Shown here: positions 1 through 10,300 of the stretch, one piece after another | Numbering within the stretch: the first letter of the stretch is position 1 | Layout: every line of letters starts with the position of its first letter | Origin: an uncultured Oscillospiraceae bacterium | GTDB lineage: Bacteria > Bacillota > Clostridia > Oscillospirales > Ruminococcaceae | Direction of reading: 5' to 3' | Length of the DNA: 64,000 bases | NCBI GenBank assembly: GCA_934464775.1 | Contig: CAKSKG010000005.1 | Span: 62,001-126,000, forward strand | The notes under the pieces: generated by a model | Seen by the model: only the letters and a program-made list of their open reading frames with translations | Database searches by the model: none | What the model was told of the DNA's origin: nothing | Position numbers and translations under genes: made by a program

Positions 1-781
1 ACTCAAGAACATTCTTTCCGAACTTGCTGCTGTCAAGGCTGACATAGATCTTCCATGCACATTCGGGAACCTCGCCGCTGCGGCAAATGACGCTGACATT
101 CCCCGCCCCCTCTTCGGGAACGGCTGCTCCGTCGGGATACACCACATTTCCCGAATCATCGGTTATGGTAAGGCGGCAGCCGTCAGCGGGAACATATTGG
201 TCGAAATCAGCGCAGAATGTATCATAATCCAGCTCAATACCCGTAAAGCCCAGAAGATTATCATTCTCAAAAACAGGGCTTATCAGCATGATACACTCGC
301 TGCCGCCGAAAAGACCCTGTGCCGAACGTATCATACTTATTTCTTTTCCGCCGCCCGTATAATAAGTATACCACTGATAGGACGCCAGTCTGGCAAAGCC
401 TGTATCCTTTGATGAAATATACCTGCTGTCCGACTCACGGATATACCATATACGGTCATCGCTCTCGGCGAAAAATTTTTCAGCGTTTTCGATAACGCCG
501 CTTTCATCATCACCGCCCATGAACCAATCCGACACGGAGCTCATTGCGGAAGCGCTTCTTGCCTTCGTATAATAAGGCTCCATATACTCCGAAAACACGA
601 ACACCGAAGTATCGAGAGCCGAACCAACTGCCATACGTTCACATTTCTCGGTATCGACCTTTATAAAAAAATATTTCACCAAAGAAAAGCATAATACCAG
701 CACAACATTGAATACAATCAACAGCAGAGAGAGCTTTGTTGAAAAATTTGCCCCTATCCTGTTTTTCAGCCTATCCGACAT
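1..781 (-). CDS. membrane-anchored sensor protein, N-terminal part (truncated by window edge)
   Basis: I read an open frame on the minus strand from an ATG at 781 to the left edge with no stop, so only about 260 N-terminal residues are visible. A GGAAG ribosome site precedes the ATG. Residues about 14-38 form one hydrophobic membrane segment following a basic start. The rest looks like an extracytoplasmic ligand-binding region of the Cache type: it has aromatic-rich stretches and the phrases LLGFTGIELDYD and DDSGNVVYPDG, which are typical of such sensors. The output domain lies outside the window, so it could be a histidine kinase, a diguanylate cyclase or a chemoreceptor. The Cache assignment is inference; the membrane anchor is seen directly. 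Confidence 0.7.
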   Translation of the reverse strand, partial: MSDRLKNRIGANFSTKLSLLLIVFNVVLVLCFSLVKYFFIKVDTEKCERMAVGSALDTSVFVFSEYMEPYYTKARSASAMSSVSDWFMGGDDESGVIENAEKFFAESDDRIWYIRESDSRYISSKDTGFARLASYQWYTYYTGGGKEISMIRSAQGLFGGSECIMLISPVFENDNLLGFTGIELDYDTFCADFDQYVPADGCRLTITDDSGNVVYPDGAAVPEEGAGNVSVICRSGEVPECAWKIYVSLDSSKFGKNVLE

Positions 782-914
782 ATATTTTCTTCCTTTTTCA
801 TTATCCTTATTATCAACAAAAAACTACAATTTTCAGTGATTTTTTACTGAGATAAATTTACACACATTTAAACCATATAAATAATATGTAAACATTTTGT
901 TCTTAATAATCTTC

Positions 915-943
915 ATTATATCATCATAAAAGGCATTTGGCAA
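915..943 (-). promoter_or_regulatory. sigma-A type promoter for the truncated sensor gene
   Basis: On the minus strand TTGCCA (938-943) and TATAAT (915-920) are separated by 17 bases. They point at the sensor gene starting at 781 and leave a leader of about 125 bases. The rest of the 782-1124 gap is AT-rich and shows nothing else I can support. Confidence 0.6.
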
Positions 944-1124
944 GAGGTTTTTATGTTTTATGATACGCTTTATACAGTTATACAAATTAAAGCAATATTA
1001 TTTAGATATTTTTATAATATGAACCGTTTTTATTAATCTGACAAAAGATATAATTACTGCAATTTTCTCCGATGTGTGAATGCAAATGTGAATTGATTTT
1101 GGACATATTTGCCGACAGGTCATA

Positions 1125-1153
1125 TTGCTTTTTAAGCTTGGATATGGTATTAT
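1125..1153 (+). promoter_or_regulatory. probable promoter for the esterase gene
   Basis: TTGCTT (1125-1130), a 17-base spacer and TATTAT (1148-1153) precede the GGGAGG ribosome site of the gene at 1182. The hexamers are imperfect, so this is a moderate call. Confidence 0.45.
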
Positions 1154-1181
1154 TTAAATAAAATATCGGGAGGAAAATATC

Positions 1182-1967
1182 ATGGCACAGATAACAGTAA
1201 GCTTCTTTTCAAATTCACTTATGCGAACGGTCTCATTCAAAATGTATATCCCAAACGATCACCGTAAGGATATTCCCCGTGAGGAAACTCAATATTCCAA
1301 GCGCAGAATGAAAACTCTTCTTCTGCTTCATGGCTATACCGGCTTCGGCGAAAACTGGGTTCCTCAATATATTTCCGAAAAATATAATTTTGCAGTGGTG
1401 ATGCCCGACGGCGAAAATTCATTCTGGCTTAACGGTCTTTCCACGGGACATAAGTTCTGCACCTATGTGGGCGATGAGCTTATCCATTATCTCCGAACGA
1501 CCTTCGGGCTTGCGGACTGTGCCGAAAACACATATGTAATGGGGCTTTCCATGGGCGGCTTCGGAGCGCTGCATACAGCATTGGCATACCCCGATACATT
1601 CGGAAAGGTCTCTGCGCTTTCGTCAGCGCTTATTGTCCATGAAATTGCAGGTATGAGACCGGGCGAAAATAACGGCGTTGCGAATTATGATTATTATCAC
1701 GAGTGCTTCGGCGATCTCGATACCGTTGAGGAAAGTGATTCAAACCCCGAAACGCTTGTAAAGCGCCTGAAAGACAATAATGAAAATATCCCCGAAATAT
1801 TCATGGCTTGCGGCACCGAGGATTTCCTGCTGGAAAACAACCGTACATTCCATTCATTTCTCGACAGCATCGGCGTAAAGCATATATATCTTGAAAGCAC
1901 CGGAAGCCATGATATGACATTCTGGAATGAATATGCGCTGAAATTTTCTCAAATGATGTTTGAATAA
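1182..1967 (+). CDS. alpha/beta-hydrolase esterase (tributyrin/acetyl-esterase-like)
   Basis: This 261-residue protein belongs to the esterase D/putative esterase family of alpha/beta hydrolases, which cleave short acyl or acetyl esters. The oxyanion region LLLHGYTGFGENW lies near residue 47. The nucleophile elbow GLSMGG puts Ser at about residue 123. An acid in CGTEDFL and a His in STGSHDMTFW complete a plausible triad. No signal peptide is visible, so it should be cytoplasmic. The start is supported by a GGGAGGAAA ribosome site. It lies just ahead of a GHL10 lipoprotein gene, which would fit removal of acyl groups from carbohydrates, but the substrate is not determinable here. Confidence 0.85.
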   Translation: MAQITVSFFSNSLMRTVSFKMYIPNDHRKDIPREETQYSKRRMKTLLLLHGYTGFGENWVPQYISEKYNFAVVMPDGENSFWLNGLSTGHKFCTYVGDELIHYLRTTFGLADCAENTYVMGLSMGGFGALHTALAYPDTFGKVSALSSALIVHEIAGMRPGENNGVANYDYYHECFGDLDTVEESDSNPETLVKRLKDNNENIPEIFMACGTEDFLLENNRTFHSFLDSIGVKHIYLESTGSHDMTFWNEYALKFSQMMFE

Positions 1968-2021
1968 AAAATGCCTTTAGACACCGTATTGCAAGCGACC
2001 GATAAGAAAGGACTGATAATA

Positions 2022-3389
2022 ATGCATCTGAAAAATTTTCTCCCTTTGTCAGCAGTGCTGCTCCTTTCGGGCTGCTCTCAAATGGATATCATATCCGAAG
2101 AACCTGTTTTTTCCGATGTCACCCAAAACTCCGCCGTGACCGAAATGTCCGAGCCGCCTGCTCCCGAGTCCGATGTGCTCTCTGCCGAAGCTTCGGATAT
2201 GCCCACCATAACCGAACCGCCAATGTCCGAAACGGAAGCTTATTTTTCTTCGGAGGCTACAATAACCGCTCAGAATCTGCTGTCCTCCGAGGGCGGCAAT
2301 GTTATAGTTTCCGAGTATGTGCAGACTTACCCTCAACAGGCTGCGGAAGAGCATTATACATATACTGCCCGTTACAGCACTCTGAATTATAAAAATCAGT
2401 GCGCCGTGTGGTTCTCGTATCTGGATTATAATGAGCTTATGAACGGAAAATCAGCCGCCGAATTTGAGGAAAACATCTGCAAAAGCTTCGATAATGTGCT
2501 TTCAATGGGCGTGAATACTGTCTATTTGCAGATCCGAGCTTTCGGTGATTCCTATTACCGCTCGGAACTGTATCCGCCTGCGGAAATATTCGGCGGCTAT
2601 GACCCTCTTGAAATAATGGAGCGCTGCGCCCATGACAGAGGATTGTCCGTCCATGCATGGATAAATCCTATGCGGCTCATGACAGAAGATAAAATGCAGG
2701 CTCTCGGAGACGACAGCGTTATCGGGAAATGGTACTCCGACGGCAGAAAAAATATGTTTGAATATGACGGCCGCCTGTATCTCGATCCGTCAAGCTCCGA
2801 GGCACGCAGCCTTATCTGCGGCGGCATAAGTGAGATCCTCACAAATTATAAGGTTGACGGCATACAGATAGACGATTATTTTTATCCGTGTACCTCCCCC
2901 GATATCGACAGCGAAGCATATGCCGCTTCGGGCAGCGGACTTTCCCTTGCCGACTGGCGCAGGAACAATATAACTGCCGCCGTTAAACAGATGTACGATA
3001 CCGTGCATTCGGCAAATCCCGAAGCTGTTTTCGGAATATCCCCCGCAGGCGACCCCGACCGCTGCCGCGATGAAATGTATGCTGACGTGTATAAATGGTG
3101 CAGTGAAAAAGGCTGCTGCGATTATATCTGCCCTCAATTGTATTACGGCCTTGAACATGAAACTGCGCCTTTTGCCGAACAGCTGGAGCTGTGGTGCGGC
3201 ATAACCTCCGATGATATCGGGATAGTGGCAGGGCTTGCGGCTTACAAGGCTGGCGAAGAGGATATCTACGCAGGCAGCGGAAAGGACGAATGGATAAATT
3301 CGGACAATGTTCTTTCCGAGGAAAGTAAGCTTGCATCTTCAAAGGGCTGCGGCACTGCGTACTTCAGATACGGTTCACTTTTTGATTAG
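2022..3389 (+). CDS. GHL10-family (DUF187/YngK-like) glycoside-hydrolase-like lipoprotein
   Basis: The frame opens at 1971, but I place the start at ATG 2022. A GAAAGGA site precedes it and it begins a clean lipoprotein signal ending LLLSGC. The mature lipoprotein has an acidic Ser/Glu/Pro linker of about 80 residues, then a TIM-barrel domain with family phrases AVWFSYLDYNEL, VNTVYLQIRAFGDSYY, HAWINPMRL and VDGIQIDDYFYP. These match family 10-like glycosyl hydrolases (Pfam GHL10), thought to act on cell-wall or other glycans outside the membrane. Its length of 455 residues is normal. The two Asp in the IDDY motif are likely catalytic-face residues. The exact substrate is unknown. Confidence 0.85.
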   Translation: MHLKNFLPLSAVLLLSGCSQMDIISEEPVFSDVTQNSAVTEMSEPPAPESDVLSAEASDMPTITEPPMSETEAYFSSEATITAQNLLSSEGGNVIVSEYVQTYPQQAAEEHYTYTARYSTLNYKNQCAVWFSYLDYNELMNGKSAAEFEENICKSFDNVLSMGVNTVYLQIRAFGDSYYRSELYPPAEIFGGYDPLEIMERCAHDRGLSVHAWINPMRLMTEDKMQALGDDSVIGKWYSDGRKNMFEYDGRLYLDPSSSEARSLICGGISEILTNYKVDGIQIDDYFYPCTSPDIDSEAYAASGSGLSLADWRRNNITAAVKQMYDTVHSANPEAVFGISPAGDPDRCRDEMYADVYKWCSEKGCCDYICPQLYYGLEHETAPFAEQLELWCGITSDDIGIVAGLAAYKAGEEDIYAGSGKDEWINSDNVLSEESKLASSKGCGTAYFRYGSLFD

Positions 3390-3433
3390 ATTTACTTTAA
3401 AATACAAACTAATTTTACTTTTTGGGAGTTAAA

Positions 3434-6400
3434 ATGAACGGACTTAAATTTATTATAGGAGAAATAGGCTGCGGAAAATCCTATGAGCTTATCGGGCGCA
3501 TTCGCTCCGCAGCGGAGAAAAACGCAAATACCATACTTATCGTCCCCGAGCAGTTTTCATCGGCGGCGGAGCAGAAGCTGTACAATGCCCTCGGCATACA
3601 GCTTTTCAACAGGATACACGTTGAGACTTTCAGCCGCATAAAGCGTGCGCTGCGCCGTGAGATACATGACGATCATGTTATCCCCGACGATGCGGCAAAG
3701 GCGGCTGTGATGTATGCCGTCCGCCGAGAGCTTGCCGATGCGGAGCTGAAATGCTACGGGAACCAGATGAAAAATCCTGCCTTTACCTCGGCGTGCATAA
3801 AAATGGCAAGAGAGCTGGAGCTGAACGGCATCACTCCCGAAATGCTCTCCCCCGAGGGCATTGACGATTCGGTGCTTGCGGCAAAGCTAAGCGACATCTC
3901 ACGGATATGCACCGCATATTCTGAAAAGCTCAATGAAAACAACTACACCAACGCCGTTTCCGACGGAATGCAGACAGCAGACGCTGCCGCACGCTGCGGA
4001 TATTTCAGGGACTGCGAGATATTCATAGACCAGTTCAAATCCTTTACTGCCGACCAGAAAATGCTTATCGACATAATGAAAGCACAGGGACACGTTACCA
4101 TAGCTATGCCCACACCCTATTCCACGCCCAACGATTCCCCCGTATTTGCCGCAGTAAACGAAAACATAAACCGTCTTGACGAGGACGCCGAAATTGAATT
4201 GATAAACAGCGAAAAGGACCGTTATACAAATGCTCCCGATATCCGCAGGATAAGCCGAAGCGCACTAAGAGGCGGCAGCATAAAGCCCTTTGACAGCACC
4301 CACATTCACGGTGCGGAAGCATCGAATATATATGATGAAGCGGAATATGTCTGTGCGGAGATAAGCCGTCTTGTGCGAAGCGGACGGTACAAATACAGCG
4401 ATATAGCTGTGCTTTCCCGTGATTTTGAAAGCGTGAAAGCTCCTCTTGAAGAATATTTCCGCCGCTATGATATCCCGTATTTTGCGGACAGCCCTGCCTG
4501 CGCTTCATCAAAGCCGCTTATGATATTCATTCTCACTGCCGTTGAGCTGGCTGCCCGTGAAAAGCCCACTGCGGAAATGCTGCTGCGGCTCATGAAAACA
4601 GGCTGCACCCCGGTTGACGAGGAACATATAAGCGAGCTTGAAAAATACTACACCGAACATGGCATCATCAAGGAAAGCTGGGAATATTCCCCCGTAAAGT
4701 CGGAGAAAACCGATATATCATATCAGACACTGCTTCGGTTTGACAATACTGCGGATAAAAGCGGCGAAGAATATGAGATGCTGAATGAAAAGCTTGAAAA
4801 CACTGCCGAAAATGCGGCTGTCCGAGTGAATATAATAAGAAGCGCAGTAATGAAGCCCCTTGCCGCATTCAGAAAAGCCTGCGGAAAATCAGCTCCGCTG
4901 AAAGTATTGTGCAGCGAGCTTTGCCTGCTTACGGAAAAACTATGTACAGCCGAGAAAATGCGCTGTCATACGGAAAGAACAAATTCGGAAACAGGCGAAG
5001 CTCTCCCCGAGGCAAGGGAAGCCATGAGGATATGGAAAGCTCTGGACACGGCTCTCCGCTCCCTTTCGGCGGTAAAGCTGAATGAACGGGACGATATGCT
5101 TTCTCTGAAAGATCTCCGTGAACTGCTGGCGATAATCATTTCCCAGATAAGCCTGTCCTCTCCTGCCCAGTCGGTGAACTGCGTCACCGCATCGGCTGCC
5201 AACCGTGCAAGGCTGGACAGCCCCAAAGTCGTGTTCATAATGAGCGCCGTCAGCGGAATGTTCCCGTTCAGGGTAAGCGAAAGCAGCATCTTCACCGAGC
5301 ATGAGCTGGAAAAAATAGAGGAAAAGCTCCATATCCGCTTTGCAGGCAGGATAGCCGCAATGGCTGCCGAGGAGAATTTCATTGCAGTCAGCTGCCTTGC
5401 CGCACCCTCGGAGGAGCTTTATATAACCTATCCCCTTTCGGGAATATCGGGAAATCCATTTTACCGCTCGACCCTTGCCGATGCGGTTTTTGCCGAAGCA
5501 AAGGTAACTCCCGTCAAGGTATCGGAGCTGCCCAATGAATTTTTCATAACCACGGACAAGTCCGCATATTTCAGATACGTCCGTTTTCTCGGCAAGCAGG
5601 GCGCACTTTCCGCATCGGAAACAAAAGCCGTGAAAAATGTTTTCGGAAAAGAAACTGCACAGCTCATGGAAAGCGCCGAGGCTTTCAGCAGGGATATATC
5701 CTCGGGAAGCCTGCTGAAAAAATCCGTAAGCAGTCAAAAGGCACTGCGGCTCTATACGGGAAAAAGCAATAATTTAAAAATATCCGCTTCACGCATCGAG
5801 GATTTTGCAAAGTGTCCGTTCATGTTCTTCTGCGAAAAGGGACTGAAGCTCAGACGCACCCAAAAGCTTGAATTTGCGGGAAATGTCCGCGGCACGGCGG
5901 TCCATTCCGTGCTGTATTCACTGCTGAAAATGCTCTATGAGGAGGCTCGGGAGCGAGGAATAAGCTTCAATGAGCTTTTCGCCGAAAAAACTCCCTCATG
6001 GCTGAAAAGCACGGTAGCGGAGCTTATGGAAAAATATACTGCGGAGACTTTCACCGAAGCAGGCTATCTCCCCACCCCCTCATTTAAAAAGTCAATGGAA
6101 AAGCAGGGCGGCGTGATATATGATATAGTCCTGCATATGCAGCGTGAATTCGACCCGTCAAATTCACGTTTCAGCCCAGCCGCATTTGAATATGCCATAG
6201 GCGAAAGCTATCCCGACGGCAGAAAGGATATGCCTGCAAAAACGCTCACCGCCGCAACGTCGGACGGAATAAAATTCACCGTAAGCTTCACAGGCTCCGT
6301 TGACCGAATAGACATCTTCACCGACAGCAGCAGCGGCACTCCCGAAAAATATCTACGTGTAGTTGACTATAAAACAGGCGCTAAAGTGTTCAGGCTGGAA

Positions 6401-7387
6401 GAGATCGCAATGGGCATCAATATGCAGATGCTTCTGTATCTTTATGCGGTCACCGACGGCGGAAGATCTCCCGACAATGCTTTCGGCGGATATTCCCCCG
6501 CAGGTATCATGTATATGCCCTCACGCCGACCAGACCCCAAAACCGAAAGCACCCGTTTCAGAGGAAACAGCGAGGAAAAAAGCGGCACTGTCACCGATCA
6601 GGCTCTGCGCATGAACGGGCTTACCCTCAATACGGTGAATGTTGTCCGTGCAATGGAATTCAATGCGGAGGGAAGATATATCAACCCGACACTCTATCAC
6701 GATTCACTGAACGCCGCCGTATCGCAGCTCTGCACGGATATTTCCGTGATGCAGACCTTCGGCGGAAAAAAGGCAGCCGATATCACGGGCATTGACGATA
6801 AGGACACAATGAACCGTCTTATCCGTCTTTGGGCGATGCTCTCGGAGGGATATATCCCTGCCGAAAGCTTTGAGGAAAGCATGAAAAAGCTTCTTCCGAA
6901 CTGCGGCGATGACACCGTGAAAATATTCATGTACGAAAAGCCCTCTGCGGAGGCTGCCGTTCACGTTCACCGTCTTGCGCTTATCGGCGAGATATACTGC
7001 AACTTCGATACGGACATTTCCGCCGACACATACGGCACTGTCCGCAGTGAGATAGAGCATTCCATGACCGAAAAGCCGTCATCGAGGAAAAACGGAGCGC
7101 CCACAAAATTCCCGTCGGAAAAGGACGCCGTTTCTCCCGACGGAATGAAAGCCGTGCTGGAATACACCAAGGACAAGCTTACACAGCTTTCCTCGGAGAT
7201 ATGCAGCGGAAATGCCGACATAGCTCCACTTGAAGCAGCAAAGCCCTGCGAATTCTGCGATTACAGAAGCATATGCGAAAACTGCGTCCCCGACAGCAGT
7301 GCATACCGAACCGCAGACCCCAATGAGATACTTCGGCTGAAAGAGCTTGCGGCGCAGAACAATAACAATGAAAAGGACGGTGAGTGA
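3434..7387 (+). CDS. addB: ATP-dependent helicase/nuclease subunit B (AddB)
   Basis: AddB is one subunit of the AddAB enzyme, which resects double-strand DNA ends for RecA loading. The N terminus carries a P-loop-like GEIGCGKS and the IVPEQFSSAAEQ phrase typical of AddB. A nuclease motif RVVDYKTG lies near residue 976. The four-cysteine iron-sulfur staple is split between CPFMFFC (about residue 796) and the C-terminal CEFCDYRSIC, as in Bacillus AddB. At about 1317 residues it is longer than usual (about 1160). I start at ATG 3434 because GGGAG at 3424-3428 serves it; an upstream in-frame TTG at 3422 lies on that ribosome site. The stop overlaps the addA start. Confidence 0.93.
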   Translation: MNGLKFIIGEIGCGKSYELIGRIRSAAEKNANTILIVPEQFSSAAEQKLYNALGIQLFNRIHVETFSRIKRALRREIHDDHVIPDDAAKAAVMYAVRRELADAELKCYGNQMKNPAFTSACIKMARELELNGITPEMLSPEGIDDSVLAAKLSDISRICTAYSEKLNENNYTNAVSDGMQTADAAARCGYFRDCEIFIDQFKSFTADQKMLIDIMKAQGHVTIAMPTPYSTPNDSPVFAAVNENINRLDEDAEIELINSEKDRYTNAPDIRRISRSALRGGSIKPFDSTHIHGAEASNIYDEAEYVCAEISRLVRSGRYKYSDIAVLSRDFESVKAPLEEYFRRYDIPYFADSPACASSKPLMIFILTAVELAAREKPTAEMLLRLMKTGCTPVDEEHISELEKYYTEHGIIKESWEYSPVKSEKTDISYQTLLRFDNTADKSGEEYEMLNEKLENTAENAAVRVNIIRSAVMKPLAAFRKACGKSAPLKVLCSELCLLTEKLCTAEKMRCHTERTNSETGEALPEAREAMRIWKALDTALRSLSAVKLNERDDMLSLKDLRELLAIIISQISLSSPAQSVNCVTASAANRARLDSPKVVFIMSAVSGMFPFRVSESSIFTEHELEKIEEKLHIRFAGRIAAMAAEENFIAVSCLAAPSEELYITYPLSGISGNPFYRSTLADAVFAEAKVTPVKVSELPNEFFITTDKSAYFRYVRFLGKQGALSASETKAVKNVFGKETAQLMESAEAFSRDISSGSLLKKSVSSQKALRLYTGKSNNLKISASRIEDFAKCPFMFFCEKGLKLRRTQKLEFAGNVRGTAVHSVLYSLLKMLYEEARERGISFNELFAEKTPSWLKSTVAELMEKYTAETFTEAGYLPTPSFKKSMEKQGGVIYDIVLHMQREFDPSNSRFSPAAFEYAIGESYPDGRKDMPAKTLTAATSDGIKFTVSFTGSVDRIDIFTDSSSGTPEKYLRVVDYKTGAKVFRLEEIAMGINMQMLLYLYAVTDGGRSPDNAFGGYSPAGIMYMPSRRPDPKTESTRFRGNSEEKSGTVTDQALRMNGLTLNTVNVVRAMEFNAEGRYINPTLYHDSLNAAVSQLCTDISVMQTFGGKKAADITGIDDKDTMNRLIRLWAMLSEGYIPAESFEESMKKLLPNCGDDTVKIFMYEKPSAEAAVHVHRLALIGEIYCNFDTDISADTYGTVRSEIEHSMTEKPSSRKNGAPTKFPSEKDAVSPDGMKAVLEYTKDKLTQLSSEICSGNADIAPLEAAKPCEFCDYRSICENCVPDSSAYRTADPNEILRLKELAAQNNNNEKDGE

Positions 7388-10300
7388 CCGTGGGAACAAA
7401 ATTTACCGAAAAGCAGGAAACGGCTATCGAAGCCTGCGGACAATTTATAATAGTATCGGCTGCGGCCGGAAGCGGAAAGACCACCGTGCTCATTGAAAAG
7501 CTTATCCGTCTGCTCTCGGACGAAAAAAACGGCATACGTGCCGATCAGCTTATAATCGTTACCTTTACAAACGATGCTGCCGCACAGATAATCCGCAAGC
7601 TCGGAAAAGCTCTGGACAAGGCTATATCCGACTGCGGAACAGCCCCCGAAAATGCGGATAAAAAGCGCTGGCTCATGAAGCAGCAGTCATTTCTCGGGGC
7701 GGCAAAGATATCCACTATAAGCTCTTTCTGCTTCAATCTGATAAGAAGCCGTGCGGAGGAGCTGGGCATTTCCCCCGACTTCCGCATCATCGACGAAAAC
7801 GAAAACAGCCTTATGCTTTTTGATGCGGTAGAAGAAACCGCAGACAGCCTTTTTGAAAGCGGCGACGAAGAAAAAACAGCCATGATCGAGGAGATATATT
7901 CCTACTTCGGCTATTACACCAACAGCAATCCCGACAAAATGAAGAGAAACGCCGAGATACTTTCCTTCCGCCGATTCCTGCTGTCGATACCGTATTATGA
8001 GGAGCGCTTCATCAAAAAATATTCCGATGAATACTGCAAGGGCTTTTCAGATGATTTTGACCCATTTGATACGCTTTACGGCGGATATTATTCGGAACGT
8101 GTGCTGGCGGTGCTGAATGACGAAAGCTTTGGGGAAAATTACAAAACCGTCCTTTCAATCATGAACGGCATGATGAACGATCCCGATTTTCCTCCTGCCG
8201 ACATGAAGGTCACAGCTCTTAAATATTATAATTCCACAATCTCGGGAGTCCGTGTTCTTGAAGAATATTTCAGCAGTCCTGCGGACAAAACCATAGGCGG
8301 GGCCGCCGAATGGGACAAGCTTTTCAGGCTCATGAGCGGATTTTCGGGAGATTTCTTCCGCTCCGACCTGAAGCTTTCAAGCAAGACCTCCGCCGCAAAA
8401 AATATGTTCCCCGAGGGCACGTCTCCCGAGGATATACGCCGCTTTCTCGAAGCTGCGGAGCAGCTGGGACGCTGCTTTGAGCGATTTTCATCACTAAGTC
8501 CCTGCACAGCGGAGGAGCTGAAAAACGATTACCGCAGCCATTACCGCAGGCTGAACATCACAGCCGATTTCATCAAAGCCGTAAACACACGATGCAGCGA
8601 AATGAAGCAGGAGAAAAACGTGCTGTCCTTTGAGGACGGCGAACAGCTGGCTCTCCGTCTGCTGGGACGGACTGACGAAAACGGAAACATCGTCAAAACT
8701 CCTGCCGCACAGGCACTTTCGGAGGAATACAAGTTCATCATGATAGATGAATTTCAGGATTCCAACGATCTCCAGGATATAATTTTCCGCCTGCTTTCCC
8801 CCTGCGGCACAAGCACCGATGTGGGACGGAATATGTTCGTGGTAGGCGATATCAAGCAGTCTATCTATAACTTCCGACTGGCAAACCCCATGCTTTTCAG
8901 AAATTATCTTGTAGGCTCGGAGGAATACACAGGCTCCGAAAAGGACAGCTCCAAGCCTGCAAATGTTCTGCTGAACATGAACTTCCGAAGCAGCCGAAAG
9001 GTTATCGACTTTGTAAATCTCATATTCGGCAGACTTATGACCGACGGCTGCGGCGGCATTGATTATGATGATTCCCAGAAGCTTATTTACAGCGGCGATG
9101 TGTGGGAAAGCCTCAACTCGGAAAAGGCTGCGGAAATAGGCAGTCTTGATACGGAAATACTGCTTATCGATAAGCGCAACACGCCTTTTACGCAGGTACC
9201 GCCTGTTGAAGCTCCGAAAAAACGCGGAAGCAAGTCCGCCGATCTTCCGCCGTCGCAAAGCGGCGATGCATCTGCGGACAGCTCCGATACTGATGACAGC
9301 ATCACCGAAAAAGCCGCCGAAGCAAGGGTTGTTGCACTGAAAATACGCCGTCTGCTGGACGAACACCCCAAGCTTCACTGCCGTGATATCTGCATACTCT
9401 GCCCTGCGGCAAATCAGGACGCACCGTTTTTTGAAGCGGAGCTGAACAGGCTGGGAATACGTGCCGCCGCAGAAAAGCATACCTCATATCTTGAATCCCG
9501 TGAGATCTCCACTGCGCTTAATCTGCTGCGCATGACCGACGATCCCCACGGAAATATTGCGGCGGCAGGCTGCCTTATGTCCCCCATTTTCGGCTTCACC
9601 GCCGAGGATATGGCGGTGCTGACCATACTCAGGAAAACCGACTCGATATATGATATGCTGCTGCACCTTGAAGAAGCGGACAGTGACAGTATCGCCGCAT
9701 ATGCCGCCGATTCGGGCTGTACATCGGAAGAGATCGCCGCACTTGCGGAAAGATCAAAGCATTTTCTGTCCGCATACAGGGATATGAGAGAATGCGCAGC
9801 CGCAATGAGCATTGAAGATACTATCCGAATGATATATGACCGCACGGGACTTGTTTACATGATGTCCCTTTATCCCGACGGCGATGAGCGCCGTGCAAAT
9901 CTCAATCTTCTGCCGGGATATGCCCGTGCATACGAACAGGGCGTCACCTGCGGCACAGGCGGAATATACGGCTTTATCCGATACATCGACAAAATGCTCC
10001 CCGGCGGAAGCACCGATTTCCGTGCAGGCAGCGTTGTATCCGAATCGGACGATGCGGTTGCGATAAAGACCATTCACAAATCAAAGGGACTTGAATATCC
10101 CATAGTTTTCCTCTGCCGTGCCCATACTCATATGCAGAGCGACAAGGGAAAGCTTTTCTACACGCTCTATGACGGAGCCGCATTCACCGAGCAGGACAGC
10201 GAAAGCCTTACATCTTACCGTTCGCTCCCTGCGGATATGATCCGTCAAAGCAAGGCTGCGGAGCTTTCAAGCGAAAGGCTCCGACTCATGTATGTTGCAC

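Noticed and set aside
3422..3433. TTG at 3422 as addB start
   Set aside because: It overlaps the GGGAG ribosome site that serves ATG 3434.
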